A stretch of 64,000 nt of DNA from Pseudomonas sp. ML2-2023-3 (GTDB lineage: Bacteria > Pseudomonadota > Gammaproteobacteria > Pseudomonadales > Pseudomonadaceae): positions 2,328,501-2,392,500 of the forward strand of contig NZ_CP146343.1 in NCBI RefSeq assembly GCF_037055275.1. Direction: 5' to 3'. This document shows, piece by piece, positions 52,615-61,054 of this stretch. Within the stretch, counting starts at the first letter, position 1, and each line of letters starts with the position of its first letter. The notes under the pieces are model-generated. The model ran no database searches and was not told where the DNA came from. It saw only the letters and a program-made list of their open reading frames with translations. Position numbers and translations under genes: made by a program.

Positions 52615-53472
52615 ATGAAGATGCGACGTATTTTGAGCGCGGGAGCAGCCTTGGTGCTGGCGATGAGTGCGGGCCTGGCGAGCGCCCAGAGCAAGCCGAC
52701 CCTGAATATTGGCTATGTGGATGGTTGGTCGGACAGCGTGGCAACTACCCATGTGGCTGCCGAAGTCATCAAGCAAAAGCTGGGTTATGACGTGAAACTG
52801 ATGCCCGTTGCGACCGGCATCATGTGGCAGGGCGTGGCCACGGGGAAACTGGACGCCATGCTGTCTGCCTGGTTGCCCGTTACTCATGGCGAGTACTGGG
52901 CGAAGAATAAAGACAAGGTGGTCGACTACGGGCCCAACTTCAAAGATGCAAAAATTGGCCTGATCGTTCCTGAGTATGTAAAGGCCCAGTCCATTGCCGA
53001 TTTGAAGGGCAGCGACGAGTTCAAAAACAAGATCGTCGGTATTGATGCCGGCTCAGGTGTCATGCTCAAGACCGACCAGGCAATCAAGGATTATGACCTC
53101 AAGGGCTACAAGCTACAGGCAAGTTCCGGAGCGGCAATGACCTCGGAACTGGGTCGTGCCTATGCCAAAAACGAACCGATTGCCGTGACCGGCTGGGTGC
53201 CGCACTGGATGTTTGCCAAGTGGAAACTGCGTTTTCTCGAAGATCCCAAGTCCGTGTATGGCGCTGCAGAAACCGTTAATAGCATTGGCAGCAAAGAACT
53301 GGGTAAAAAAGCACCTGAAGTTGCAGAGTTTCTGGAGAAATTTTCCTGGAACTCAAAAGATGAAATTGGTGAAGTAATGCTGGCTATTCAAGAGGGGGCA
53401 AAGCCTGAAGCGGCGGCCAAAGAGTGGGTCGCCAAGCACCCTGAGCGTGTGGCCGAGTGGACAGCTAAATAA
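52615..53472 (+). CDS. betX: Glycine betaine ABC transporter substrate-binding protein BetX
   Basis: A 285-residue periplasmic binding protein of the ProX-like family. The signal peptide is residues 1-25 (...GLASA). Aromatic cage residues are visible in YVDGWSDS, GIMWQG, SAWLPVTHGEYW and TGWVPHWMF, which wrap a quaternary ammonium group. In P. aeruginosa BetX is an orphan binding protein that uses the CbcWV permease encoded elsewhere; here too no permease or ATPase gene is adjacent. The ATG at 52615 is chosen although a second Met two codons on is possible. Confidence 0.9.
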   Translation: MKMRRILSAGAALVLAMSAGLASAQSKPTLNIGYVDGWSDSVATTHVAAEVIKQKLGYDVKLMPVATGIMWQGVATGKLDAMLSAWLPVTHGEYWAKNKDKVVDYGPNFKDAKIGLIVPEYVKAQSIADLKGSDEFKNKIVGIDAGSGVMLKTDQAIKDYDLKGYKLQASSGAAMTSELGRAYAKNEPIAVTGWVPHWMFAKWKLRFLEDPKSVYGAAETVNSIGSKELGKKAPEVAEFLEKFSWNSKDEIGEVMLAIQEGAKPEAAAKEWVAKHPERVAEWTAK

Positions 53473-53501
53473 TCGCGAAGCGTCTAGCTCGCAGTACACA
53501 A

Positions 53502-53533
53502 GACCGCCTGGTGTTTACATCAGGCGGTTTTTG
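53502..53533 (+). terminator. Rho-independent terminator after betX
   Basis: CCGCCTG pairs with CAGGCGG around about ten bases and is followed by TTTTT. Confidence 0.85.
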
Positions 53534-53695
53534 CATTTCTGGAGTTTCATGCTTATGTGCATCGTCCTTGCAGACTAGATAAAACGCGGGCTGCAGCTGA
53601 TTCAGGGCTCTACTACTAAAGTCGTCTGGAATTGAATGTGCGGCGCCCTAATAGTGAAAACGTTCCATCTCATCTGTGCTGCGAGGACAAAAATA

Positions 53696-54007
53696 ATGAA
53701 CGACAGCATTTACCTCTCGATTCAAAACAGCCCGCGTTTCAAGGAGCTGGTTAAAAAAAGAGAGCGGTTCGCCTGGATTCTCTCGGCAATCATGCTCGGA
53801 CTATATGCCGCCTTTATCCTGTTGATTGCTTATGGGTCACACATCATGGGGACCAAGTTGAGTCCCGGTTCGTCTATTACCTGGGGTATTCCGATTGGTG
53901 TGGGGTTGATTGTTTCAGCCTTCATTCTTACCGGTATCTATGTTCGCCGGGCCAATGGCGAGTTTGATGAGCTGAACAATGCAATTCTCAAGGAGGCAGG
54001 GCAATGA
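53696..54007 (+). CDS. yjcH: DUF485 family membrane protein YjcH
   Basis: A 103-residue inner membrane protein of the DUF485 family, encoded upstream of acetate symporters. It begins [34 protein letters not shown] and has two membrane segments (about 26-50 and 61-86). The stop overlaps the actP start by four bases (ATGA). It may help assembly or activity of the symporter; no direct function is known. Confidence 0.92.
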   Translation: MNDSIYLSIQNSPRFKELVKKRERFAWILSAIMLGLYAAFILLIAYGSHIMGTKLSPGSSITWGIPIGVGLIVSAFILTGIYVRRANGEFDELNNAILKEAGQ

Positions 54008-55662
54008 TCGGGCGCCTATTGGCAACACTGGGCGTTGCAGCCCTTGCACCTGCGGTCTGGGCGGGAGAGGCCCTGACCGGCGAAGTGCAGAAGCAACCGC
54101 TTAATATCGCGGCGATCATCATGTTCGTCGTTTTTGTGGGTGCGACTCTGTGCATTACGTACTGGGCGTCAAAGCGTAACAAGTCTGCTGCCGACTACTA
54201 TGCTGCGGGCGGCAAAATTACAGGTTTTCAGAACGGCCTGGCGATTGCGGGCGACTATATGTCCGCCGCCTCCTTCCTGGGTATTTCCGCGCTGGTTTAC
54301 ACCTCTGGCTACGATGGCCTGATCTATTCGATCGGCTTTCTGGTGGGTTGGCCCATCATCCTGTTCCTGATCGCAGAGCGTTTGCGTAACCTGGGCAAGT
54401 ACACCTTTGCTGACGTTGCCTCGTACCGTTTGGGTCAAACCCAGATCCGCTCGCTGTCGGCTTGCGGTTCATTGGTGGTGGTTGCGTTCTACCTCATTGC
54501 GCAAATGGTCGGTGCCGGCAAGCTGATTCAGCTGCTGTTCGGCCTGGACTACCACGTTGCGGTGATCCTGGTAGGCATTCTGATGTGCATGTATGTGTTG
54601 TTCGGCGGCATGCTGGCCACTACTTGGGTGCAAATCATCAAAGCGGTGATGTTGTTGTCGGGTGCGACGTTCATGGCCGTGATGGTAATGAAACACGTCA
54701 ACTTTGATTTCAATGCCTTGTTTGCCGAAGCCGTCAAAATTCACCCTAAAGGTGAGGCGATCATGAGCCCGGGCGGCCTGGTTAAAGACCCGATCTCGGC
54801 CTTTTCCCTCGGTCTGGCCCTGATGTTCGGTACTGCCGGCCTACCACATATCCTGATGCGCTTCTTCACCGTTAGCGATGCCAAGGAAGCCCGCAAGAGC
54901 GTGTTCTACGCAACTGGCTTTATCGGTTACTTCTACATCCTGACCTTCATCATCGGTTTTGGCGCGATCATCCTGGTCAGCACCAACCCTGCATTCAAAG
55001 ACGCTGCTGGCGCCTTGCTGGGCGGTAACAACATGGCGGCCGTGCATCTGGCTGATGCGGTGGGCGGCAGTATGTTCCTGGGCTTTATCTCGGCCGTAGC
55101 CTTCGCCACTATCCTTGCGGTAGTTGCGGGTCTGACCCTGGCCGGTGCCTCGGCGGTGTCTCACGACCTTTATGCAAGCGTAATCAAGAAGGGCAAGGCC
55201 AACGACAAGGATGAGATTCGCGTTTCCAAGATCACTACCATCGCCCTGGCGGTGCTGGCGATTGGCTTGGGCATCCTGTTCGAAAGCCAGAACATCGCAT
55301 TCATGGTGGGCCTGGCGTTCTCCATTGCTGCGAGCTGCAACTTCCCTGTGCTGCTGCTTTCCATGTACTGGAAAAACCTCACCACTCGCGGCGCCATGAT
55401 TGGCGGCTGGATGGGGCTGGTCAGTGCGGTTGGCTTGATGATCCTGGGCCCGACCATCTGGGTGCAGATCCTGCATCATGAGAAAGCAATCTTCCCTTAC
55501 GAGTACCCAGCACTGTTCTCCATGATCATTGCGTTCGCGGGTATCTGGTTCTTCTCTATTACCGACAAATCCAAGGCGGCAGAGAAAGAGCGTGCGTTGT
55601 TCTTCCCGCAGTTTGTGCGTTCGCAGACGGGTCTTGGGGCGAGCGGGGCGGTGGATCACTAA
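54004..55662 (+). CDS. actP: Cation/acetate symporter ActP
   Basis: A 552-residue sodium:solute symporter with about 13 membrane segments. Family motifs are [42 protein letters not shown] and [24 protein letters not shown]. It takes up acetate and related short monocarboxylates. It is cotranscribed with yjcH through overlapping codons and ends in a strong terminator. The start [10 protein letters not shown] includes a signal-like segment, common in this family. Confidence 0.95.
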   Translation: MIGRLLATLGVAALAPAVWAGEALTGEVQKQPLNIAAIIMFVVFVGATLCITYWASKRNKSAADYYAAGGKITGFQNGLAIAGDYMSAASFLGISALVYTSGYDGLIYSIGFLVGWPIILFLIAERLRNLGKYTFADVASYRLGQTQIRSLSACGSLVVVAFYLIAQMVGAGKLIQLLFGLDYHVAVILVGILMCMYVLFGGMLATTWVQIIKAVMLLSGATFMAVMVMKHVNFDFNALFAEAVKIHPKGEAIMSPGGLVKDPISAFSLGLALMFGTAGLPHILMRFFTVSDAKEARKSVFYATGFIGYFYILTFIIGFGAIILVSTNPAFKDAAGALLGGNNMAAVHLADAVGGSMFLGFISAVAFATILAVVAGLTLAGASAVSHDLYASVIKKGKANDKDEIRVSKITTIALAVLAIGLGILFESQNIAFMVGLAFSIAASCNFPVLLLSMYWKNLTTRGAMIGGWMGLVSAVGLMILGPTIWVQILHHEKAIFPYEYPALFSMIIAFAGIWFFSITDKSKAAEKERALFFPQFVRSQTGLGASGAVDH

Positions 55663-55688
55663 TCAGCGGCAGGCGTTATGTGTAAAGC

Positions 55689-55721
55689 AATCCCCCTGTC
55701 GTGAGGCAGGGGGATTTTTTT
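55689..55721 (+). terminator. Rho-independent terminator after actP
   Basis: AATCCCCCTG pairs with CAGGGGGATT around eight bases and is followed by a T-run. Confidence 0.9.
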
Positions 55722-55734
55722 GTGTTGAGGTTTG

Positions 55735-55808
55735 GTGGGAGGGGGCTTGCTCGCGATGGCATCACTGCGGCCTGTCAGGCGGGCCACGGCGATACCGTCG
55801 CTCCCACA
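55735..55808. repeat. Degenerate REP element (type A)
   Basis: GTGGGAGGGGGCTTGCTCGCGATGG on the left and a shortened right arm ending TCGCTCCCACA. Confidence 0.65.
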
Positions 55809-55845
55809 GCAGTCAGTTCTGCACAGGGTTAAAACGGCGCAAAAC

Positions 55846-55879
55846 AAAAACGGCCTCTATATATATAGAGGCCGTTTTG
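55846..55879 (-). terminator. Rho-independent terminator of gltA
   Basis: A perfect palindrome with arms AAAACGGCCTCTATAT. On the minus strand it is followed by TTTTT, 33 bases after the gltA stop. Confidence 0.9.
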
Positions 55880-55911
55880 TGTGCAGCTAAGACTATATCG
55901 TGGGATATGCC

Positions 55912-57201
55912 TTACTTGCGGTCTTCCAGGTTGGTCAGGTCACGCTGCTCGTAACCGGTGTACAGCTGGCGCGGACGGCCAATCTTGTACGGGCTGGAGA
56001 GCATTTCTTTCCAGTGCGAGATCCAGCCGACTGTACGCGACAGGGCGAAGATCACGGTGAACATGCTGGTTGGAATGCCGATCGCCTTGAGGATGATCCC
56101 CGAGTAGAAGTCGACGTTCGGGTACAGCGAGCGCTCGATGAAGTACGGGTCGGTCAGAGCGATCTCTTCCAGGCGCATGGCCAGTTCGAGTTGCGGATCG
56201 TTCTGGATGCCCAGTTCTTTAAGCACTTCGTCGCAGGTCTTTTTCATCACTGTGGCGCGTGGGTCGCGGTTTTTATAAACCCGGTGACCAAAGCCCATCA
56301 GTTTGAACGGATCGTTTTTGTCCTTGGCCTTGGCGATGAACGTGTCGATGTTCGAAACATCGCCAATTTCGTCGAGCATGGTCAACACGGCTTCGTTTGC
56401 ACCGCCGTGAGCAGGGCCCCACAGTGCGGCGATACCGGCAGCAATACAGGCGAACGGGTTGGCACCCGAAGAGCCCGCCAGACGCACGGTAGAGGTCGAG
56501 GCATTCTGTTCGTGGTCAGCGTGCAGGATAAAGATCTTATCCATTGCCTTGGCCAGCACCGGGCTGATCGGTTTGATCTCGCACGGTGTGTTGAACATCA
56601 TGTGCAGGAAGTTTTCGGCGTAGGTCAGGTCGTTACGCGGGTACATCATGGGTTGACCCATGGAGTACTTGTAAACCATCGCTGCCAGGGTTGGCATCTT
56701 GGCAACCAGACGGATCGCGGAAATTTCGCGATGCTGCGGGTTATTGATGTCCAGGGAGTCGTGGTAGAAGGCCGAGAGGGCGCCGACTACACCGCACATG
56801 ACCGCCATCGGGTGGGCGTCACGACGGAAGCCGTTGAAGAACGTCTTCAACTGCTCGTGAACCATTGTGTGGTTCTTCACGGTGCTGACAAATTGAGCCT
56901 TCTGCTCTGCAGTCGGCAGTTCGCCGTTCAGTAGCAGGTAAGCGGTCTCAAGGTAGTCAGAGTGTTCAGCCAGCTGTTCAATCGGGTAGCCGCGGTGCAG
57001 CAGGATACCGTTGTCACCATCAATATAGGTGATCTTCGACTCGCAAGATGCGGTCGACATGAAGCCAGGGTCAAATGTGAATCGGCCCGTTGCCGTTAGG
57101 CCTCGCACATCGATTACATCGGGACCCACGGTGCCAGTTAAAATGGGCAGCTCGACGGGGGCTGCGCCCTCGATGATCAACTGCGCTTTTTTGTCAGCCA
57201 T
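55912..57201 (-). CDS. gltA: Citrate synthase GltA
   Basis: A 429-residue hexameric type II citrate synthase, condensing oxaloacetate and acetyl-CoA. Catalytic and binding motifs: [45 protein letters not shown], and [19 protein letters not shown] near the C-terminus. The N-terminal part (AQLIIEG...[10 protein letters not shown]) is the NADH-sensitive type. It is divergent from sdhCDAB, with its own promoter and terminator, and marks the TCA-cycle cluster. Confidence 0.98.
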   Translation of the reverse strand: MADKKAQLIIEGAAPVELPILTGTVGPDVIDVRGLTATGRFTFDPGFMSTASCESKITYIDGDNGILLHRGYPIEQLAEHSDYLETAYLLLNGELPTAEQKAQFVSTVKNHTMVHEQLKTFFNGFRRDAHPMAVMCGVVGALSAFYHDSLDINNPQHREISAIRLVAKMPTLAAMVYKYSMGQPMMYPRNDLTYAENFLHMMFNTPCEIKPISPVLAKAMDKIFILHADHEQNASTSTVRLAGSSGANPFACIAAGIAALWGPAHGGANEAVLTMLDEIGDVSNIDTFIAKAKDKNDPFKLMGFGHRVYKNRDPRATVMKKTCDEVLKELGIQNDPQLELAMRLEEIALTDPYFIERSLYPNVDFYSGIILKAIGIPTSMFTVIFALSRTVGWISHWKEMLSSPYKIGRPRQLYTGYEQRDLTNLEDRK

Positions 57202-57259
57202 GTGGCCTCCTATTTATGCTTGAAATCATCAGACAGACCCCCCACGCAGGGCCCGCACC

Positions 57260-57287
57260 ACTATAGTGAGATAAATTTGAATGTCAA
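57260..57287 (-). promoter_or_regulatory. Sigma70 promoter of gltA
   Basis: On the minus strand TTGACA (57282-57287) and TATAGT (57260-57265) are separated by 16 bases. The -35 is perfect and the -10 has five of six consensus bases, so a strong promoter. Confidence 0.75.
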
Positions 57288-57401
57288 TTTGCCTAAAGTC
57301 TTGCTGTACAAGGCTTTGGGGAGTCATTTTTCGCGAATATCCCTGCCGTTTACGCCTTTTATAGCCAGAGCGCAATGCGCTATTAGGGGGAGGTCTTTGC
57401 G

Positions 57402-57430
57402 TTGTCATTAGCGACCTAACTGTCTATACT
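57402..57430 (+). promoter_or_regulatory. Sigma70 promoter of sdhCDAB
   Basis: TTGTCA (57402-57407), 17 bases, then TATACT (57425-57430). The hexamers each have one mismatch to consensus. The start of transcription would be near 57437, about 115 bases before sdhC. Confidence 0.75.
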
Positions 57431-57551
57431 CGGCAGCCGACCGCCAGGGGCTTTTGGGCCTGTTTAGATGGGGGTCGTCACTCCCGGGTGGTGGGTACCT
57501 GACCAGTGCGCATCCCAACAAACTTGCCCTGATTGTTAGGGGCTCTTCAGT

Positions 57552-57938
57552 GTGAAAAAAGCCGTGAATAGCCAACGACCTGTAAACCTAGACCTAAGGA
57601 CCATCAAACTCCCCATCACCGGCGTTACGTCATTTCTGCACCGTGTATCGGGCATTATTCTTTTTCTCGGCCTGGGCATCATGCTTTATGCATTGAGCAA
57701 ATCCCTGGGTTCGGAAGAAGGTTATGCCGAGGTGAAGGCATGCTTGACCAGTCCTCTGGCCAAATTCGTTGCGTGGGGCCTGCTCTCTGCCTTGCTGTAT
57801 CACCTGGTTGCCGGTGTGCGCCACTTGATCATGGACATGGGCATCGGTGAGACGCTTGAAGGCGGCCGACTGGGCTCGAAAATTGTAATCGTCATTTCCG
57901 TGGTGATGATTGTTCTGGCGGGAGTTTGGATATGGTAA
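57552..57938 (+). CDS. sdhC: Succinate dehydrogenase cytochrome b556 subunit SdhC
   Basis: A 128-residue membrane anchor with three helices. The quinone-site motif SFLHRVSG lies near residue 30 and the haem ligand His is in LYHLVAGVRHLIMD. Start is a GTG at 57552; no ATG is in frame nearby. It is the first gene of the operon, and its last bases overlap the sdhD start. Confidence 0.95.
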   Translation: MKKAVNSQRPVNLDLRTIKLPITGVTSFLHRVSGIILFLGLGIMLYALSKSLGSEEGYAEVKACLTSPLAKFVAWGLLSALLYHLVAGVRHLIMDMGIGETLEGGRLGSKIVIVISVVMIVLAGVWIW

Positions 57939-58300
57939 CCAGCGTTACGAACCTGTCGCGTTCGGGCCTCTATGACTGGATGGCACAGCGTGTGTCTGCG
58001 GTTGTTCTAGCGGCTTATTTCATTTTCCTGATCGGATACCTCGTTGCGAACCCTGGCATTGGCTACGCCCAATGGCATGAGCTGTTTGCAAGCAACTGGA
58101 TGCGTATCTTCAGCCTGCTGGCCCTTGTTGCTCTGGGCGCACACGCCTGGGTAGGCATGTGGACCATCGCGACCGACTACCTGACGCCAATGGCGCTGGG
58201 CAAGTCCGCGACAGCAGTACGTTTCCTCTTCCAGGCAGTCTGCGGCGTTGCAATGTTCGCTTACTTCGTCTGGGGTGTGCAGATTCTTTGGGGTATCTGA
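57932..58300 (+). CDS. sdhD: Succinate dehydrogenase membrane anchor SdhD
   Basis: A 122-residue three-helix anchor. The conserved RVSAVVLAAY start and the HAWVGMWTIATDY motif (haem ligand His, and Asp-Tyr at the quinone site) are present. The ATG at 57932 follows GGGAG and overlaps the sdhC stop; an upstream TTG in frame is not needed. Confidence 0.94.
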   Translation: MVTSVTNLSRSGLYDWMAQRVSAVVLAAYFIFLIGYLVANPGIGYAQWHELFASNWMRIFSLLALVALGAHAWVGMWTIATDYLTPMALGKSATAVRFLFQAVCGVAMFAYFVWGVQILWGI

Positions 58301-58303
58301 TTC

Positions 58304-60079
58304 ATGGCTAACACAGTTAATACACTTTCGTTCGACGCCATTATTATTGGCGGCGGCGGTGCTGGCATGCGCGCTGCTCTGCAGCTGGCACAAGGTGGTC
58401 ACAAGACTGCCGTAATCACCAAGGTTTTCCCGACTCGTTCGCACACTGTATCGGCTCAGGGTGGCATCACCTGCGCGATCGCTTCTGCAGATCCGAACGA
58501 TGACTGGCGCTGGCACATGTACGATACCGTCAAGGGTTCCGACTATATCGGTGACCAGGACGCTATCGAGTACATGTGTTCCGTAGGTCCGGAAGCCGTG
58601 TTCGAACTCGAGCACATGGGTCTGCCGTTCTCCCGTACCGAACAGGGTCGTATCTATCAGCGTCCTTTCGGTGGTCAGTCCAAGGACTTCGGTAAAGGCG
58701 GCCAGGCTGCCCGTACTTGCGCTGCAGCCGACCGTACCGGTCACGCGCTGTTGCACACCCTGTACCAGGCCAACCTGAAGGCCGGCACTGTATTCCTGAA
58801 CGAATACTACGGTGTCGATCTGGTTAAGAACGAGGCTGGCGATTTCGTCGGCATGATCGTTATCTGCATCGAAACCGGTGAAACCTCCTACGTTCGCGCT
58901 AACGCCACCGTACTGGCGACTGGCGGTGCAGGTCGTATCTACTCTTCGACTACCAACGCCCTGATCAACACCGGTGACGGTATTGGCATGGCGCTGCGTG
59001 CTGGCGTGCCGGTACAGGACATCGAGATGTGGCAGTTCCACCCAACCGGTATTGCCGGCGCCGGTGTACTGGTTACTGAAGGTTGCCGCGGTGAAGGTGG
59101 ATACCTGATCAACAAGCACGGCGAACGTTTCATGGAGCGTTATGCTCCGAACGCCAAAGACCTTGCCGGTCGTGACGTAGTCGCTCGCTCGATGGTTAAG
59201 GAAATCATCGCGGGCAACGGTTGCGGTCCGGATGGCGACCACGTGATGCTGAAACTCGATCACCTGGGTGAAGAAGTTCTGCACAGCCGTCTGCCTGGTA
59301 TCTGCGAACTGTCGAAAACGTTCGCGCACGTTGACCCGGTTCTGGCTCCAGTTCCAGTGGTTCCTACCTGCCACTATATGATGGGCGGCGTTGCCACCAA
59401 CATTCATGGCCAGGCAATCACTCAGGACGCTGACGGCGTTGACCAGATCATCCCTGGCCTGTTCGCAGTGGGTGAAGTGGCTTGCGTATCGGTACACGGT
59501 GCCAACCGTCTGGGCGGCAACTCGTTGCTCGACCTGGTGGTATTCGGTCGTGCTGCCGGCCTGTTCCTTGAGCAGACCCTGAAAGAAGGCGTTGATTACG
59601 CTCGTCCGCGCCAGTCCGACATCGACGCTGCCCTCGCACGTCTGGATGGCCTGAACTCGCGTACCGACGGCGAAGACGTGGCAACCCTGCGTAAAGAGCT
59701 GCAGAGCTGCATGCAGAACTACTTCGGTGTATTCCGTACTGGCGAATACATGCAGAAGGGCATTGCCCAGCTGGCAGATCTGCGCACGCGCATTGCCAAC
59801 GTGAAAATCAACGATAAGAGCCAGGCGTTCAACACCGCTCGTATCGAAGCCCTTGAGCTGCAAAACCTGCTCGAAGTGGCTGAAGCGACTGCAATCGCAG
59901 CTGAAGTTCGTAAAGAATCGCGCGGTGCTCACGCCCGTGAAGACTTCGAAGATCGTGACGACGTTAACTGGCTGTGCCACACCCTGTACTTCCCGGGTGA
60001 CAAGCGCGTAGCCAAGCGTGCGGTGAACTTCTCGCCGAAAACCGTTCCGACCTTCGAGCCTATGGTTCGGACTTACTAA
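58304..60079 (+). CDS. sdhA: Succinate dehydrogenase flavoprotein subunit SdhA
   Basis: A 591-residue catalytic subunit oxidising succinate to fumarate. The Rossmann motif is [13 protein letters not shown] (14-27). Covalent FAD attaches to His47 in [11 protein letters not shown]. The active-site blocks [17 protein letters not shown] and [13 protein letters not shown] are all present. It starts four bases after sdhD. Confidence 0.98.
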   Translation: MANTVNTLSFDAIIIGGGGAGMRAALQLAQGGHKTAVITKVFPTRSHTVSAQGGITCAIASADPNDDWRWHMYDTVKGSDYIGDQDAIEYMCSVGPEAVFELEHMGLPFSRTEQGRIYQRPFGGQSKDFGKGGQAARTCAAADRTGHALLHTLYQANLKAGTVFLNEYYGVDLVKNEAGDFVGMIVICIETGETSYVRANATVLATGGAGRIYSSTTNALINTGDGIGMALRAGVPVQDIEMWQFHPTGIAGAGVLVTEGCRGEGGYLINKHGERFMERYAPNAKDLAGRDVVARSMVKEIIAGNGCGPDGDHVMLKLDHLGEEVLHSRLPGICELSKTFAHVDPVLAPVPVVPTCHYMMGGVATNIHGQAITQDADGVDQIIPGLFAVGEVACVSVHGANRLGGNSLLDLVVFGRAAGLFLEQTLKEGVDYARPRQSDIDAALARLDGLNSRTDGEDVATLRKELQSCMQNYFGVFRTGEYMQKGIAQLADLRTRIANVKINDKSQAFNTARIEALELQNLLEVAEATAIAAEVRKESRGAHAREDFEDRDDVNWLCHTLYFPGDKRVAKRAVNFSPKTVPTFEPMVRTY

Positions 60080-60090
60080 GGGTGGCCGAT

Positions 60091-60795
60091 ATGTTGAAAG
60101 TCAGTGTTTATCGTTACAACCCTGATCAGGACGCCGCTCCGTTCATGCAGGAATTCGAGGTCAATACCCACGGTAAAGACCTGATGGTGCTGGACGTACT
60201 GGCCCTGATCAAAGAGCAGGACGAGGGTTTCTCCTATCGTCGCTCTTGCCGTGAGGGCGTTTGCGGCTCCGACGGCATGAACATCAACGGCAAAAACGCT
60301 TTGGCGTGCGTCACGCCACTGTCTGCTGTCGTTAAAGGCAACAAGCTGATCGTTCGTCCACTACCAGGTTTGCCGGTTATCCGTGACCTGGTCGTCGATA
60401 TGAGCATCTTCTACAAGCAATACGAAAAAGTTAAGCCGTTCCTGCAGAACGATACTCCGGCTCCGGCCATCGAGCGTCTGCAATCGCCAGAAGAGCGTGA
60501 AAAGCTCGACGGTCTGTACGAGTGCATCCTGTGCGCTTGCTGCTCGACCTCGTGCCCGTCCTTCTGGTGGAACCCGGACAAGTTCCTGGGCCCTGCTGCA
60601 CTGTTGCAAGCCTACCGCTTCCTGGCTGACAGCCGTGACACCAAGACCAGCGAGCGTCTGGCTTCACTGGATGACCCGTTCAGCGTATTCCGCTGCCGCG
60701 GGATCATGAACTGCGTAAACGTGTGTCCGAAGGGCTTGAACCCGACTAAGGCCATCGGTCACGTGCGTAGCATGCTGCTGCAAAGCGGCGTGTGA
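60091..60795 (+). CDS. sdhB: Succinate dehydrogenase iron-sulphur subunit SdhB
   Basis: A 234-residue protein carrying three clusters: 2Fe-2S ligands in CREGVCGSDGMNING, 4Fe-4S in CILCACCSTSCP, and 3Fe-4S/4Fe-4S in CRGIMNCVNVCPKGLNP. It passes electrons to quinone. The ATG at 60091 (MLKVSVYRYNPD) has AAGGGTGG upstream and is preferred over a GTG nine bases earlier. Confidence 0.97.
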   Translation: MLKVSVYRYNPDQDAAPFMQEFEVNTHGKDLMVLDVLALIKEQDEGFSYRRSCREGVCGSDGMNINGKNALACVTPLSAVVKGNKLIVRPLPGLPVIRDLVVDMSIFYKQYEKVKPFLQNDTPAPAIERLQSPEEREKLDGLYECILCACCSTSCPSFWWNPDKFLGPAALLQAYRFLADSRDTKTSERLASLDDPFSVFRCRGIMNCVNVCPKGLNPTKAIGHVRSMLLQSGV

Positions 60796-60833
60796 TCCAA
60801 GGCTGTACCGCAGGACCGCTTTAACCGTAAATG

Positions 60834-60867
60834 CTGCGGCGCAGGCTTCAACCGGCGCCGTAGTTTT
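60834..60867 (+). terminator. Terminator-like hairpin after sdhB
   Basis: CTGCGGCGC pairs with GCGCCGTAG around 12 bases and is followed by TTTT. It may attenuate rather than end reading into sucA, 190 bases downstream. Confidence 0.5.
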
Positions 60868-61054
60868 AACCTGAGCAACAGCTCAAAAGCTGCGGCTCTT
60901 ATTTTGAAGAAATGAGACCAGCAGGGGCATCCGGGCTGGTACCCGGACTATCAGCGTGATCCTAAGTGGCTTGTTTTAGTCGCTGTATTTGGACTTTCTC
61001 AAGCATGCTCTGGTGTTCTCGTCGATGGTGTCCCCTAACCGAGGGTGACCAAGC

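Larger units (their letters stand above)
57202..57551. other. Divergent promoter region between gltA and sdhCDAB (about 350 bases)
   Basis: No gene. It holds one clear sigma70-type promoter for each direction (57260-57287 and 57402-57430). Leaders of about 50 and 115 bases follow. The middle, including TTGCTGTACAAGGC near 57301, shows no recognised factor site. Confidence 0.6.

Noticed and set aside
58007..59980. A 657-residue minus-strand open frame opposite sdhA
   Set aside because: It lies exactly over sdhA (and the end of sdhD), which has full family motifs. The long antisense frame is a by-product of GC-rich codon use; its translation has no recognisable motif.
60796..61054. A tRNA or small RNA gene between sdhB and sucA
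   Set aside because: The GC-rich stems do not form a cloverleaf and no tRNA signature loop is visible.
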